Below are positions 10,067-22,507 of a DNA stretch of 64,000 nt, one piece after another. A model generated the notes under the pieces. The model was not told where the DNA came from. It worked only from the letters and a program-made list of their open reading frames with translations, and did no database searches. Origin of the DNA: Trametopsis cervina (lineage: Eukaryota > Basidiomycota > Agaricomycetes > Polyporales > Irpicaceae); NCBI GenBank assembly GCA_022385755.1, contig MU278360.1:465692-529691 (forward strand), read 5' to 3'. The translations under genes were made by a program, and so were the position numbers. Numbering within the stretch: the first letter of the stretch is position 1; each line of letters starts with the position of its first letter.

Positions 10067-10731
10067 CACGAACTCCTGAATTGGCGTTCATCGATCCAGT
10101 AGCGCAGGTCAGTATCGTTTCGATACCCACCATTAACGCAACTCAACAGTTTCTCGCTCCGCAGGAACGCTCACCCCTGGCCGATGCTCGGCCAGCCCTG
10201 CGGAAGCGGCTATCGGTGTGCTGCATTCCCGTCCTATCACCCGCCGTGATTCCACCTGATGAAAGACCGCCTCTGAAAGCGCGACGTAGTTGTCCTCGTG
10301 GCTGCTGCAGCTTCGTGGCAGTCTATGAGGAGGAACTTGTTGCGGACTACTTTATTACTATGCCGGCTGAGACCGTACTTGGTTGATGCTCGTGCTTAAT
10401 ACAGGGTTTCATGACCATTAGCACTGTTTCTTGTGTTTGTACTACATGTATCATCGTCACGGACCATTTGGACATATTGACGTGTATTTTAGCGCATGTG
10501 CCAATTGTATTACTCCTCTCCAAGAACATATTCTGATAGTCTGAACCCACGGCTATAACAGTACAAGGTCGTTCTATACGCAGTTGTGGCGTGCGATATG
10601 TCACGTGCTATATGTCACGTGCTGAACGCGGACACGGGATGCGCGCGTTTTGGCTTTCTCACTTCTCACACGAACGCGACGTTACACCTCAAACACGGAT
10701 GATCGCGCCCAGCCTCCGAACCATATCCTAG
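10067..10731. other. Intergenic: BTB 3' flank and SFI1 promoter
   Basis: No supported gene. A 107-codon open frame starts inside the BTB stop region but has no recognisable content and no obvious promoter. The right half is the upstream region of the Sfi1 gene and contains the duplicated CACGTG element. Confidence 0.5.
10597..10624 (+). promoter_or_regulatory. Tandem 14-base repeat, each with CACGTG, upstream of SFI1
   Basis: The 14-base unit ATATGTCACGTGCT occurs twice in direct tandem, placing palindromic CACGTG cores at 10602-10607 and 10616-10621, about 110-130 bases upstream of the Sfi1 ATG. Two E-boxes at fixed spacing suggest paired binding by a bHLH or Cbf1-like factor (inference). 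Confidence 0.5.
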
Positions 10732-13700
10732 ATGGCGCTATTTCGACCAACACGGTCGTCGCCTCCCCTACGAATAGGGATCAAAAACCCCACTGTCGTG
10801 GCTGCCGAAGAAATACTGAGCAACTCCAGATCATCCGCCACGTCTGCCACGGAGTTGGCTGCATTGTCTCCTGAGGAGATTGACTTCATTGATACGGTAA
10901 TCGCAAAAGCTGGGACGGCCGCTACAACATTTTTGACCATATTCAAAGCCTACAACGACACGCTGCAAGAGAGAGGCATTGACCCTCAACACGAGGTGGT
11001 GTATTATGGCAAACTGCTCAAGCTGGGGACTTTGAAGGGGAAGAACTGGGCAGATAAGTGGGAAGCGGTGAAGGAGCAGCAGAATGGTGGCGTTACGACG
11101 AAATCGAAAGACCAAACGCCTCGCCCTCCATTACCGAACAATAGGGCCAAGATCTTGACTCGTCTTACTGGTGCACTCAAGACCATTGAGAAGGACGACG
11201 ACGCGTTTACCTTGCACTCGCATCAAGAGGATACTGAGTCCGAAGCTCAGGAGGCTTCAGAGACAGAGGCAGACGCGACACCTATCCCCCTTCATCGCAT
11301 TCGTTCTACTAGTAGGAGTACACAAGGACGTGTTTCGCCGGCCATGACATCTACGGTGAACTCCTTTACATCGAAGGCGGGGCCTTCCGTGATACAGCCA
11401 AGAGCAAGTACATCTGCTAACAAGATTCGGCGGCCTTTCTCTCGGACTGCTATCGCGTGGGATGCCGAGAGCTCAGATGGAACTGTTGAGACCGCTCATG
11501 CTTCTTCCTCCGTGCCACCTTCATACAATGCTGCGACCCGCGAATTGGATAATGTCAGAAAATCATCTTACACTCCACTTCGTGCGTTAGCGCGGGCACA
11601 TGTATCCTCAAGTGCCAGCCAAGCCTCTACTTCCCACGTCGCTCCCCCAGCTGCACGAGCTATCGTCACACAAGCCAGGGAACACAGAGGCACCGTCATC
11701 AACGAAGATGACGCATGGAACAAGATTAGGATGGCTCGGGACGAGAAGGAGGCCGACCGGTGTCGGGAGGAGAGACTTCAGGAGCGTTGTTGGGAGGTGT
11801 GGAAACAGGGCTTCCAATGGATTGTCGTATGTCAGCATTCTCAGTCTCAGTACCTTCGAGCCAATGAAATACCTCTTCACGTCTTCAGACTACCAACGAA
11901 CAGATCGCCCAAGCGAGAGACAACCTTATTATCCGTCTTGCACTTCACAATTGGCGTGCCAAAACGGCGAAACGCCGCGAGTTGTATCATCGCGTCGCTA
12001 AGATGTCAGACGGTCGGCGATTGAAGACTGCCATGCAGCTGTGGCGGACAAAACTTAAGGAACGTAAGCAGGCTCAATGGCGGAACGACATGAGAATGCG
12101 GATGAAGACTGTCCGAGATAACCGTGACCTAAAGTTGAAGAAGGATGCTTGGGCGAAGTGGAGACAGTCTTATCGGTCACATATATCAGAACAGCATTAC
12201 TCAGAGAAGTTAGTCTTGCGATTCTATGACATGTGGCGGAGAAGACTTGCCCAGTTGAGTCGCTTGGAGGTGGCCGCTATTCAGCTCAGCAAGACGAAGG
12301 AGAAGTCCCAGAGAGAAAGGTGTTGGGACTTATGGCGGCGGGCAATGGACATGCGTAAGGCGGAACGAACCATGAAAGAGAGAGTCGGGTTGCGCATTCT
12401 GTCGAATGTGATCGACGTCTGGAAGAAGCGGATGTAGGTCTTTTGAGATTTGTTCACGCGAAGGTTATATATTGAACGTTTTCAGGCTTACTAACCAGAT
12501 AGCGGACGACTTCCACGACCGCTTAGTGCTGAAGCATACTATTCGCAGATGGCAGTCAGCTCAAGGCAGAACGAACGTCCGTGAAAGATTGCTGCCATTG
12601 CATTCAGTCAGGAGCTGATTCTTCTTTATTCTAGGCTTTGGAACATCGCGCTGAGAAGTACCAGGCGCGTCAGAACGACGTTCTCGTTCGCGCTATATGG
12701 CGGGTATGGAAGGCTCACGAGCGCGGCAAGCTGCTCGAACGAGTCAAAGGTGCACGTCTCTTGGCGCAAACTTGGTCTGTCTGGACGCAGCGTTTGCATC
12801 AGCAGCGACAACGAGAAGGTTAGCGTAGGCCCACTCATGTCTGAACTCTATTCATGATAAATTTTTCAGAGATGGCAGTACATTTCTCGCTAAGGTCATC
12901 TTCGACGCTAGCTTCAAGTACCCTGCAACGGTGGCAAGCAGTGTACATCTCCCACCAGAATGCTCAGGCCTTTGCCGTTCACTACCATTCTATCCAGCTT
13001 CGCTTCAAGATGGTTCTCGTGTGGCGGCTTCAACTTCGTGCCAAGTTGAAGCTCGTCAAGCAAGCTAAAGCTATTGAGAAGTATTTCGTGATGAGGAACG
13101 CTTGGAGGATTTGGCAGGAAAAACAGGCCGGAAAACGCAGGGAGCAGAAGCTCAAAGTGTTCGACGCCCGGATTATGCGTGTGTTCATGCATCGTACGTA
13201 TCCTCGCATCATACGAAGGTCTTTGTTTACCTTTCCTTGCAGAATGGCAGGAACGGATGCAATCACAACGACAACTGAAGCTTTCCGAGGAGGTGATCTC
13301 TCAGCGAGTAGACTTGGTATGGGCGCTCGTTCAATTATTCGCATCGTGAAGTGATTGACTGTCTTGCAGAGGATAATGACCACCGTTCTAACACAATGGA
13401 CGAACCGTGTTGCCGACTTGAAGTTCCGGGAGTTGGAAGTGTCATCACGATACCAGAACGCGGTTGTAGCGTCAGTTTTTGTATTTCCTCTAGGAAGAGC
13501 CACAGTGCTGACAGATTCCCCAGTACCGCTTTCAAGAAGTGGAAGAATATATGTATTCGTCACGTTGAAGAGCTCAGTCTGATGGAAAGCTACCAGGACG
13601 TCAAGCGAGAGGGTGAGTATTCTACAAGTTTTGAATCCCAGCACCGACTCACTCCTGTATGTAGAGAACATGCGACGTATGTTCAATCGCTGGCTGACAG

Positions 13701-14838
13701 CCACTCGCAAATCTCGCCACAGGCGTCTCCTGCTGCAAGAAAAGGAGGATGAGCTAAAGCTTGCAATTGTTGCGGGGGCATGGGATAGATGGCGTGAACA
13801 GTATCTTGACACCCGTCTGCGACCCATGGTATGTGTCTACTCGACGAATCAGAACCACACGTTGCTTACAACTGTTACTAGGCCGACACTTTCCTCCTTC
13901 AGAGCCAGAAGAATTTGGTCTTTAGGACGTTTGGCATCTGGCATTCTAGAACAAATGTGAGTTGAAATATCGACTAGGGGTTCTCTGTCATTTAACGATA
14001 TGGTTTGCAGTCCTTACCCGCGGTACGATTCCATGCTTCCCACCTCAAGGCCAGATTTTGGGCTACATGGCGTGACGCTATGCCCAGAGCTCTACAAGCG
14101 CGAGAAGCTCGTGAGGTTGAGCGCAGGTCTGTGCTAAGTACGTTCTCCCTCTATAACCCTCGATTACCTTATCCTGACACGGTCCACAGCCAAAGCACTA
14201 GAACGATGGACGCGAGCCTATAAGACCAAAATCGAGCTGAAGGCAGTCGCGTATGTATTTCAGATATCTTGTCGTCAGGGTTTTGCTGACATTGCCTCCG
14301 CGTTAGCCGGGCACGTTATCTCCGCCTCCCAACTGCGGCTCCCAGACAAAACAGCTCCTCCCCACGTTCCTTGGTTGGCGGCAAACCGTCAGCGCCAGAT
14401 CCATCGTATGTCCGAGCTCCAGCGCGACCTGTGAGCCCGCTGGTTAGCGCTGAGGGACCGTCAGCCACACGACCGGTAGCCAGTGCAGGCTTGTACAAAG
14501 GAAGACTCGGCATCGCCAAACTTCTTTCCGAGAGGTCGAAATCCCCAGAGCGCCCCAGTCGGCCCAAGTTATCTACCACCAGTCCCACGCGACGTAAGGT
14601 TTCTACGAGAGCAAGTACCGCCCGAGATCCAAGCCCGGCACGGACAGTATCGTCGCATGGCTATGCTAAGCGTCAGAAGGAACCGTTCCTGCGCGCTGCT
14701 ACTACTGCTCCTCCAAGCGCAGCTGGAGAAACCGATGATGTTGGGAGGGGTAAACTCTGGCAGGAACTGCGGGGACTGCAGCTACGGTCTCGGGCTCCGA
14801 CGGACACGGTTTCATTGGTCTCTCATGAACCCCCTTAA
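10732..14838 (+). CDS. SFI1: Sfi1-type spindle pole body / centrin-binding protein
   Basis: Long helical protein that bridges the spindle pole body by binding centrin (Cdc31) along its repeats, needed for pole duplication. Exon 1 (10732-11826) carries the conserved N-terminal region (LSPEEIDFIDTVIAKAG) and a Ser-rich disordered stretch. From 11889 a chain of ~25-35-residue repeats, each with a conserved aromatic-Trp-basic core, runs to about 14230: LHNWRAK, MQLWRTK, WAKWRQS, YDMWRRR, CWDLWRR, IDVWKKR, WRVWKAH, WSVWTQR, LQRWQAV, WRIWQEK, FNRWLTA, WDRWREQ, FWATWRD. More than ten small exons are needed. The last exon (14307-14838) is a Ser/Pro/Arg-rich tail with many SP sites, probably cyclin-dependent-kinase targets (inference). 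A few mid-gene splice sites are uncertain. Confidence 0.85.
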
Positions 14839-15273
14839 TGAGCGTGTCCAGCTCGTCGAGCGGGCTTCGCGTCTTGTTGATAGCTGTCTTGAACTACAAG
14901 TTGTGCTATGTCGCTTTGTTTCCTTGTTCTCGCTGTTGTACATTGTATATTTAGCACCTGGCTACGATATCAGGCCGCATTCCATCTCTAAACATAATAT
15001 CCTTGCGGCACAGTAATGTGTGCAGGCTAGAGTACCGGTGCATTATTTAATGCTCTGGGTGCACGGAAAGCTGCGCAGTCTGCACAGGAAAGTACTGCCA
15101 TTTCGGAATAACCCCTGCGTTGTCATACTGTTTTCGTCAGCCGCCAGGGCCAACCACTCGTCCCAGGCGCTTATATTGATTTCAGCTTCGCTGTTGTCGA
15201 GCACGTCGCCCTCGCTGCCCTTTGTACTTTACATTCGTTTTCTCCAACTCTGCTTCTGAGATAACAGGCAGTA
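14839..15273. other. Intergenic: SFI1 3' flank and syntaxin promoter
   Basis: No gene seen. The right half is the upstream region of the syntaxin gene and is pyrimidine-rich. Confidence 0.55.
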
Positions 15274-16585
15274 ATGGCGCGAGACAGATTAGCACAATTG
15301 CGGGTAGGTCATTCACTTTCAAGAGGGATCTGAATGCACAGCTAACCTCCCGTTCCGTTCGCAGGCTCAAAGGCAGGGCGGCGGCCAGCAGGATGTTGAG
15401 CTGGGAGCCATACAGTCTCCGGATCGTATAACGTCCCCGACAAATGGTTACGGAACCCCTACAAACGGGACAGACGCAATGACTGCCTTTTACACGGAGG
15501 TGCGCGCGCAGTCATCCTCCTTAACTGCGACCTTTGTTTGACTTGTCTACGTGTGTTGTAGATCACTTCTATTCAGGATGCAATCGCTTCCTACAGCTCT
15601 AATATTTCCCGCATCAGCGAGCTGCACTCGAAAACTCTGAATAGCACGGACGAAGGGGCTAACCGCCAAAATGCCGCGCTGTTGGAAGATCTCGTTAACG
15701 AGACTCGCCAGTTGGGTAACAGCATCAAGCAAAGGATTCAAGCACTGGAGGCTCAGCCTGCTCAACCTGGCCAGGACATGAGAATTCGAAAGAGCCGAGT
15801 GAGCTCTCTACATTTGAACCACTCACAGAAAAGTCCTGAAGTTTTTCCTTCAGACCGATTTTGCCCGGTCCAAGTTCGTGGAAGCGTTGCAGAACTACCA
15901 GCAAGTAGAGCGAGACTATAGGAACAAGTATAAGCAACGAGTGGAGAGACAGTTCCGCATCGGTATGTCTAACTCAGTGAAGACCATGTATAAAGTCTTA
16001 CACCAGCGCAGTTAAGCCCAATGCCACAGCTGAAGAAATCAGCGCTGTCGTCAATGATACAGCGGGCAGTGGCGACCAAATCTTTGCGCAAGCTGTAAGA
16101 GATCTCCAGACATGCTTCTGCCTCTTCCGCTCATCAGTTTCACAGCTATCGACCTCGTCGGCATATGGAGAATCTCGCGCTGCGTACAGGGAAGTTCAGG
16201 ATCGTCACGCTGACATTCAAAAGATTGAGCGTACTCTTGAGGAGCTTGCTCAGTTATTCAACGATGTCTGTTTGTTCCTGCTGTGACCATTGACATCTTG
16301 CTAATATCTCGTAGATGAGCGTCCTGGTGACTCAACAAGATGAGGTCATAAACAACATCGACGACCAAGCGGCGAAGGTTCAGAACGACACAGAGCAAGG
16401 GTGAGTCTGGATGTCCCGTCTGGCAAATGGGTAATTGATGTTTTCTTTGCAGTCTGCAGCAAACTGAGAAAGCGGTTGAGCACGCTCGTTCTGCTCGACG
16501 CAAGCGCTGGATCTGCTTCTTCCTGTTCCTTCTTGTCCTCGCCATCATTGCTATTGTGCTTGGGGTCGTGTTCGGGAGGAAGTAG
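15274..16585 (+). CDS. SSO1: Plasma-membrane t-SNARE, syntaxin 1/Sso family
   Basis: Qa-SNARE that drives fusion of secretory vesicles with the plasma membrane with Sec9 and a v-SNARE. Eight exons (15274-15303, 15365-15499, 15562-15798, 15854-15962, 16012-16094, 16146-16265, 16315-16400, 16453-16585) give 310 residues. After a short N-terminal region comes the three-helix Habc regulatory domain (IQDAIASYSSNISRISELHS; LEDLVNETRQLGNSIKQRIQ), ending with the VERQFRIVKPNAT segment typical of the family. The SNARE helix follows (IQKIERTLEELAQLFNDMSV, then LVTQQDEVINNIDDQA), with the zero-layer Gln expected of Qa-SNAREs. The C-terminal anchor is RRKRWICFFLFLLVLAIIAI near residues 282-307. Length and domain order match yeast Sso1/2. 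Confidence 0.94.
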
Positions 16586-16817
16586 CCTTCAGCGCAATTA
16601 TTGGTTCTCGGGGCTCATCTATGTTTTCACGATCTATGGAGGAACGATACCGACGAGGACAATTTCGTTATTATTATTACGCCCAGGCCCACTCTACCGT
16701 ACGACTTGCACTCTTCATACTTCGCCCGTGATACCCTTTAATTGATTACGACTAATTCGGAGACCATTTACTTCCCAAAACGGTGGACCCGGCGATGTTA
16801 CGAGCTTAGCTGATCCT

Positions 16818-17713
16818 CTAGCTAAGTACGAATTGGCTGACAATCCCGGGATAGGTATCGCCTCTTAAGGTGTCGTTGTGATCTTCCGTCAGTTGTGTGT
16901 CGAAACTCACAACTGCGCCTTGTGCCTGTAGACTTGCCAGCATGGTCTCGCTTTGAAGAGTGTCAACTAATGTATCCCCTCGAGAATGGATGATCAGCCA
17001 CTTCGCATCCTTGAGCTCCTCTCTCAACCTCATATTCGCCGTGGTCCAGCGAGAGTAGGATTCGTAGTCGCCGAAAGTACTCGCGATGAACCAATCCTTG
17101 TACCCTGGGAACGATTGCAAGAGAAGGTCTAGATCATACAGCCCGGATGAGAGAACGAATTTCTTCACTGATGACAGCAAACGAGGCGACGGTATGAGCG
17201 AGGGTGCGGGAGCATGATCTGGCGTCGGTTCGAGGAAGATCGCGGTAAGCATGTGGGCTGAACAGCTATGGCCGATGGCATAGATCGATGTAGGGTTGTA
17301 AGGTGGTCGCACCCCGCTTGGTCCTGTCCAGTCGATGATAAAATGCAAGAATGCCAGAAGATCCTCGGTGTGGGCTGGGTGTTGCAGCTTATTCTGTGCC
17401 GTCGTAAGGCGATAATTTGGCACAGCAACAGGATAACCCGTCAATGAGACCAGCCGACGAGCGAGGGATCCATAGTCCTTTTTGTCCTCTCTATATGAAA
17501 CAGAAAGGGTCAGACTGTGAGCATGCAATCTCGCATTTATACTGGAACGTACGCTCTCCACGCCCCACCATGAACAAAGATAAGCAACGGAGGAGACGCG
17601 ATTTCATCTGGGATGATCGAAGGAGTATAAAGATCGAAGGAATGATATGTGCTATCCACATCAGATGTATAGGACACGTTGAGGAATTCGCTAGTGGAAG
17701 GCAAAGTCGACAT
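16818..17713 (-). CDS. Alpha/beta hydrolase, kynurenine-formamidase-like
   Basis: Two exons (17713-17553 and 17490-16818) give 277 residues. The oxyanion-hole motif HGGAW is at residues 48-52, typical of the kynurenine formamidase (Bna7/AFMID) and hormone-sensitive-lipase branch. The nucleophile elbow GHSCSAH puts the catalytic Ser at residue 129. An Asp in HSRGDTLV and a His in TEDHNDTL complete a plausible triad. Kynurenine formamidase hydrolyses N-formylkynurenine on the tryptophan-to-NAD route; size and HGGxW fit, but other small esterases of this fold cannot be excluded. Its promoter lies in the ~365 bases between it and the next minus-strand gene. Confidence 0.72.
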
Positions 17714-18078
17714 GTTTCACTGGTCGTAGCTGAACGAGGGTGAGATCGAATGCGGAAAACGACTTAGCGAGCTCTTACTCCTAGCTGGGAAATGTTGCAA
17801 TATCTTCGCCGCACAATCACACAGATAGACGGGGGTGAGAGGGATCACGTTCAACGAAAAGTGGTTCAACAATTGGCACACCGCGTCATTTGAAATGGCT
17901 TTGAATCAGCCCAATCCCACAAGTAACCCACTAGAAAGTCGACCCACGATAAACCGACATAGAGGGAAAGTGTCATAGCAGTGGAAGTAAACATTGTAGT
18001 GTACAATCTTGAAAAAGAAATATACAAGGCAATATATTACAAAACTAGCACGCTCCGCGTTGAGACTCGGTGAGCGTT
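17714..18078. other. Intergenic: promoter of the hydrolase
   Basis: No gene seen. It separates the start of the minus-strand hydrolase from the stop of the first DUF4436-like gene on the same strand. Confidence 0.55.
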
Positions 18079-19548
18079 TCATGTATCCTGATTAACGAGA
18101 GTGTGCTCGGAGTCTTCGACTTCATGAGTTGTTTGCATTAACGTCAACGGTATCTCGTCCGCGTCCACGCTGCCAGACAGTTGCAACCGCATGTACCTTC
18201 TCTTCTTGAGCTCTCGCTTGTGTGGGCTGCGCAGGGCAATGCGCACCAACAAGAAGATGGAGCACAAGACTATAGCAGACATTTGCACGAAAATGCCGCA
18301 GACATCTGTCAATGTCAGTGAGCCAGCCGCAGCACGGTGAGAGCAGGAGAGTAAAAGCTCACCAAGCAGAAGTCCTGTATGCCATATGTTAGCCTGATCA
18401 ATACCGCTTCGTAGACCAAGTGGCGAGTTAAATACGTACCAAAAGCTGGTGCACCTATCCAGAGTGCTCGTAACGTGGGGATTGTCAGAGTGACAGTCAA
18501 GGGCAGGACGAGGATCGAAGGCTGCATTGGCATACCATCGTTCGCGCAGATGGTAATATACAACACGACGCCTGTCAGTGCCCAATTCGTTATGAACAGG
18601 GACATCACGAAGAATTGCGTGAGAATCGTCCGATGTAGAGCAATCCTCACGTAACGGGATTCGACTGTGTTGTTCAGACCCTGTACTGGGGGTTTACTGT
18701 GTATAACGTTGGTCTGAAGGATAAACGGATCAAAGTTGTTCGTAGAGTCGACGGGACTGATGCTGAGAAGAGGGGAACTATTGTTGGTGGTGCTATCGAT
18801 GGCGGTCAACGTGGTATGCAAATAATAGGTGTCGAAGGGATATGTGAAGAGTTGATCCGTGCTATGCCAGTCAACCAGCTCTAGCGGATGGCTCGTTTGG
18901 AACTCGTTGATGGCTTGGACACTGAGATGGATGTTAATAATCCACACGTCTTTGCGGACATAGAGCTAGGACATAGGACTTACTACACTGGACCTGCATC
19001 AAGATCATTGTCGACATACTCGACACCCCAAGGTGTGGTATTAGGGTCATATATGCCACTAGGGTTCGGGGCGCTGTGAAGTAATCAGGAGGCCGCATGA
19101 GACTGAGGCGTACGCAGTCGGTACCCATTAATAAAGAAGAACGTGGGTCGATTCAGTCGTCCACAATTCTCGACGCTGTACGAGGTGGTGTAAGGCATTC
19201 GATACTGCCCACACCCGTCGATCAACCAGGAGATCTGCACTCGACGATTATCGATGTCTACATCGTATATGTGACCGATGAGCAAAATCTGGCAAGAGAG
19301 CTCTAATAAGCACCGGTCCAACTTGAAGCTCGTACGGTAGGGAAATTTACTCCGGATTGATTGCCTGAACCTGTCGATATGACGGTAGTAAGATTACCAT
19401 TCTTCTTGCCTGCACCTAATATTCCGCCTGCGAGTCCTGCGACAGTAGCCCCGACAAAGAATGCCCAAGTGAGAAATTTCGCTCGAATATCTTGCCGGGC
19501 AAACCAGAGGCGTAGTGAGGATGTATGATGGAAGATCCAGAGGACCAT
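18079..19548 (-). CDS. DUF4436-like multi-pass membrane protein, copy 1
   Basis: Fungal membrane protein of unknown function, one of a tandem pair with the gene at 20251-21708. The ATG at 19548 opens an exon with a basic N-terminus and a Gly/Ala-rich membrane segment (FLTWAFFVGATVAGLAGGIL). An extracytoplasmic part follows over several exons with conserved features (VQISWLIDGCG; Tyr-Ser-Val-Glu-Asn-Cys-Gly-Arg; YPFDTYYLHTTLTA). Three more membrane segments close the protein: ALTGVVLYITI, the segment leading into LRALWIGAPAFG, and MSAIVLCSIFLLVRIAL, before a basic cytoplasmic tail. The domain order matches the family I know as DUF4436. Residue motifs and exon borders match copy 2. No enzymatic residues are evident. 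Confidence 0.75.
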
Positions 19549-20250
19549 GGAGGACGACTCGAACGTGAAAAAAACTTCAGCGGGAGCCAAGACACACATA
19601 GTCCACACATTCTATATTGTCGCTCTTCTTTAACGCCATCAGTCACCAAAGATAACAATGATGGCGACCATGATCTCTTACCGCACTAAATACAACTGAT
19701 GGCTCCAGCCTCCAGGCACCTGTTTACCAGACGCTTTGGAGTCAGAAATTGACGGGAAAACAGTTTCAAGCCATAGTAATTCGCGCTGTTGGCATGCCTG
19801 TGGAAATGAGAAATTTGCCATATTTTGCGACCAAGGTTTGACTATCGAAATGCGCAGTCAGTCATACGCATCAAGGCACGATATATGGAAACGCTCCCTT
19901 TCCGACGTCAATGTTAAGCTTCTGCGGCTTTTCGAGATCCGGCAGCTACACATTGTGATTGTGCAAGTTTTGGGGTCGATGACTCTGTGACGCTGGCAGT
20001 GAGAGGGCGCATTACGTCCTCTGCACCTCGCTGCAAGATGAATCGTCATCCGACAGGTTACCAGACAGTAAAAATACATAATCGCAGCTGCGGCATTACA
20101 TACAGATCCGACAAGCTCCTGAAGCGTCCAAGCTTCAGATAGATTTCAATCAAGGTTCATCTTCCCCAGACCATGCCAAGCGCATATTAGTCCTCAAGCT
20201 GGCGTAGTTCGTTCAATGTGGCTGACACCAGACTGACACCCAAGCGTCAA
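19549..20250. other. Intergenic spacer between the two DUF4436-like genes
   Basis: About 700 bases with no supported gene. It holds the promoter of copy 1 and the 3' flank of copy 2. I see no transposon ends or long repeats that would explain the duplication. Confidence 0.5.
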
Positions 20251-21708
20251 TTAGGTGGCACTGGTAGGAGGTGTCTTCATTACTGGGGCTCGTTTCAGAC
20301 CGTGCGACTCTCTCCATTCAATGTCGGACAATGTCGTATCGTCGATCTCGGTGTATCGTTGATGGCGTCTGCGACGAGCGGCTTGCTCCTGTTTGGTGCT
20401 GAGGCCGACAGAGACCACGAGGAATATGGAGCATAAGGAGACAACAACCATCTGCAGGAATAAACCACAGGAGTCTGAGAGGCAGCGTTCGTAAGCAAGC
20501 TGTAAGACCTTCTGTTATTACACGTACCTAACAGTAGACCTTGAGGGCGGACATTGACGAAAGAAAGGAGATGATCAGACTCGGCTATCCAAGCGCAGAA
20601 ATCACTCACCGAAGGCGGGAGCACCCACCCACAATGCTCTCAGTGCTGGGATCGTGACGATAACACTGAGGGGCAGGACAAGAATCGAATCATTCACATC
20701 TTTCCCATCATTTGCAGAGATGGTTATGTAAAGGACAACACCTGTTAATGCCCAATTGACAGCAAACAGAGTTACCACGAAGACCTGAGTGAGGACGGTT
20801 CGCTTGAATTGAAGCCGCATGTAACGACCTTGGATAGGAACAACCGTATCATTTGTGATCGGGAAGGTAGTGAGCATGTCATCTTCGAGGTACGGAGAAA
20901 AGTTATTTGTGGAATCGATAGGGTTGAGGGTAAGGATAGGAAGGCTGGCATTACTGTCACTGTTCCGGGCGATAAAACTCGTGTCGAGGAAGTAGGTGTC
21001 GAAGGGATACGCATACTGTTGATCCAGACCATTCCAAGAGGTGATCTCGAGAATATGTGTTGTCTGGAATTCGTTGAGTGCTTGGACGCTGGAACGAGGT
21101 ATGAGTTGTTGAGTAGGTAAAAGAGCGCAGTATCTGCCCACTCACTACACTAGTGTTGTGTTGCTCTTACTCTCCCGTGGAGCTGAAGAAGGGTCATAAC
21201 TGCCATTGGCCTGGGATGACCTGGTAACGCAGCATCAATCACGACTTGTAAGACCTATGTGAGCATTGACGCACCCATCCACGAAAAAATCGGCGGGTAC
21301 GTTTAACCGTCCACAGGTATCAACGCTATATGAGCTTGTACCCGACTGGCGTAATTCGCCACACCCAATTATAAGCCACGAGATCTGTACGCTACGCGAT
21401 GGTATGTCGATATCGAATACATGCCCTATTAGAGCGATCTAATCGATGAACTCAGTTAATTGCGCTAGCCTGCGATGAACCGGACGTACTCCTGTGTAGT
21501 TGCCTGTGCTTTCTCGGATGATGGCGCTGACACTTTCAGTGCCAGTTCCTACGCCCAGGAGCCCTCCACCAAGAGCTCCAACAAACAAGGATATAAAAGC
21601 ACTCCACATCATGAATTTCAATGCCACAGAGCGAGTGGTGTACCAGTTGTGCAGCCTAGAGAGGGAATATCGCCATTTGGGCTCTGGCGACCAGTATTCG
21701 AACGCCAT
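20251..21708 (-). CDS. DUF4436-like multi-pass membrane protein, copy 2
   Basis: Tandem paralogue of the gene at 18079-19548. The ATG at 21708 starts MAFEYWSPEPKWRYSLSRLH, then a membrane segment (WSAFISLFVGALGGGLLGVG) and a donor at the same place as in copy 1 (after Asn-Tyr-Thr-Gly versus Asn-Gln-Ser-Gly). Later exons carry VQISWLIIGCG, YPFDTYFLDTSFIA, a near-identical ILTLNPIDSTNNFSPY block, then ALTGVVLYITISANDG and VSLCSIFLLVSVGL-like final membrane helices with a basic tail (RRRRHQRYTEIDD). The shared exon plan shows descent from one duplication, and the many substitutions show it is not recent. Function unknown; a surface role is inferred from topology only. Confidence 0.75.
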
Positions 21709-22507
21709 AGTATCCAGCGTAGGGATAAAGGAGCTCAGATGGTGGCAGGACGCCTAAAACTCAATGCCCCGCTATATGTAGCAGTATGGGTCGGGAAATG
21801 GGTACTTGGCTATTGTTGGCAAGCTCCCTGAAAACCTGGATATTCGCGGCGGTGTTATCAGCGACATATACTCGACGTGATAAACGCTTGCCACGAGTTT
21901 GTCAATGTCGGCCAAATTTGATCTAGTCCCGGGGTTTTGCTGCTGACGTCGCGCAGCCAATCTCTCGAAATTCTGCACATCCATCATGCACGAGGCCCAT
22001 GCCGAAACACATCGACGCGGGGATGATACAGGGCCTCAGCCTTATGTTACCGTAAGCATGTACGCACTCCTTTGACTTCCGTGGTTTGTATGTTGCCAAC
22101 AGCACACCTTTTCAATGTACTTTGAATGCAATCGCTTATGGACGACCAATATCTCTGCTTCCCAGTTGCTCGTGAGCTTGTGGTCATGCTCCGATCTCTG
22201 GAAGATAACTGTAAACTTCTACCGAAGAGGGAGAGAGGAATGTGGCCGCACATATATCACTCCCTGCCAACGTACGGTGTTCGTTGTCGCAAGACCGAAA
22301 CCCTTCTTACATTCGCGAATATATGTGGTTGTTCGAAATGGCCGTAGAGGGTTGAGAATGTACATGCTTAGCTAAGCAACAACGGCGGATCAATATACAG
22401 CTACGTTTAGTCTCCGTTTGTTCATACTTCTGTCATCATTGTACGTGCACCTCACTGAGTGCATCGTACAAGCCTCAATCTGTTCGCAGAATTTGATTCT
22501 GGTCACG
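21709..22507. other. Divergent promoter region, ~800 bases
   Basis: No supported gene. It lies between the divergent starts of DUF4436-like copy 2 (minus) and the 2OG oxygenase (plus). The short open frames on both strands look like chance. Confidence 0.5.

Noticed and set aside
10063..10386. 107-codon open frame after the BTB gene
   Set aside because: It overlaps the BTB stop, has no recognisable content and no separate promoter; treated as 3' flank.
13030..13827. 265-codon minus-strand open frame inside SFI1
   Set aside because: It is antisense to clear Trp-containing Sfi1 repeats.
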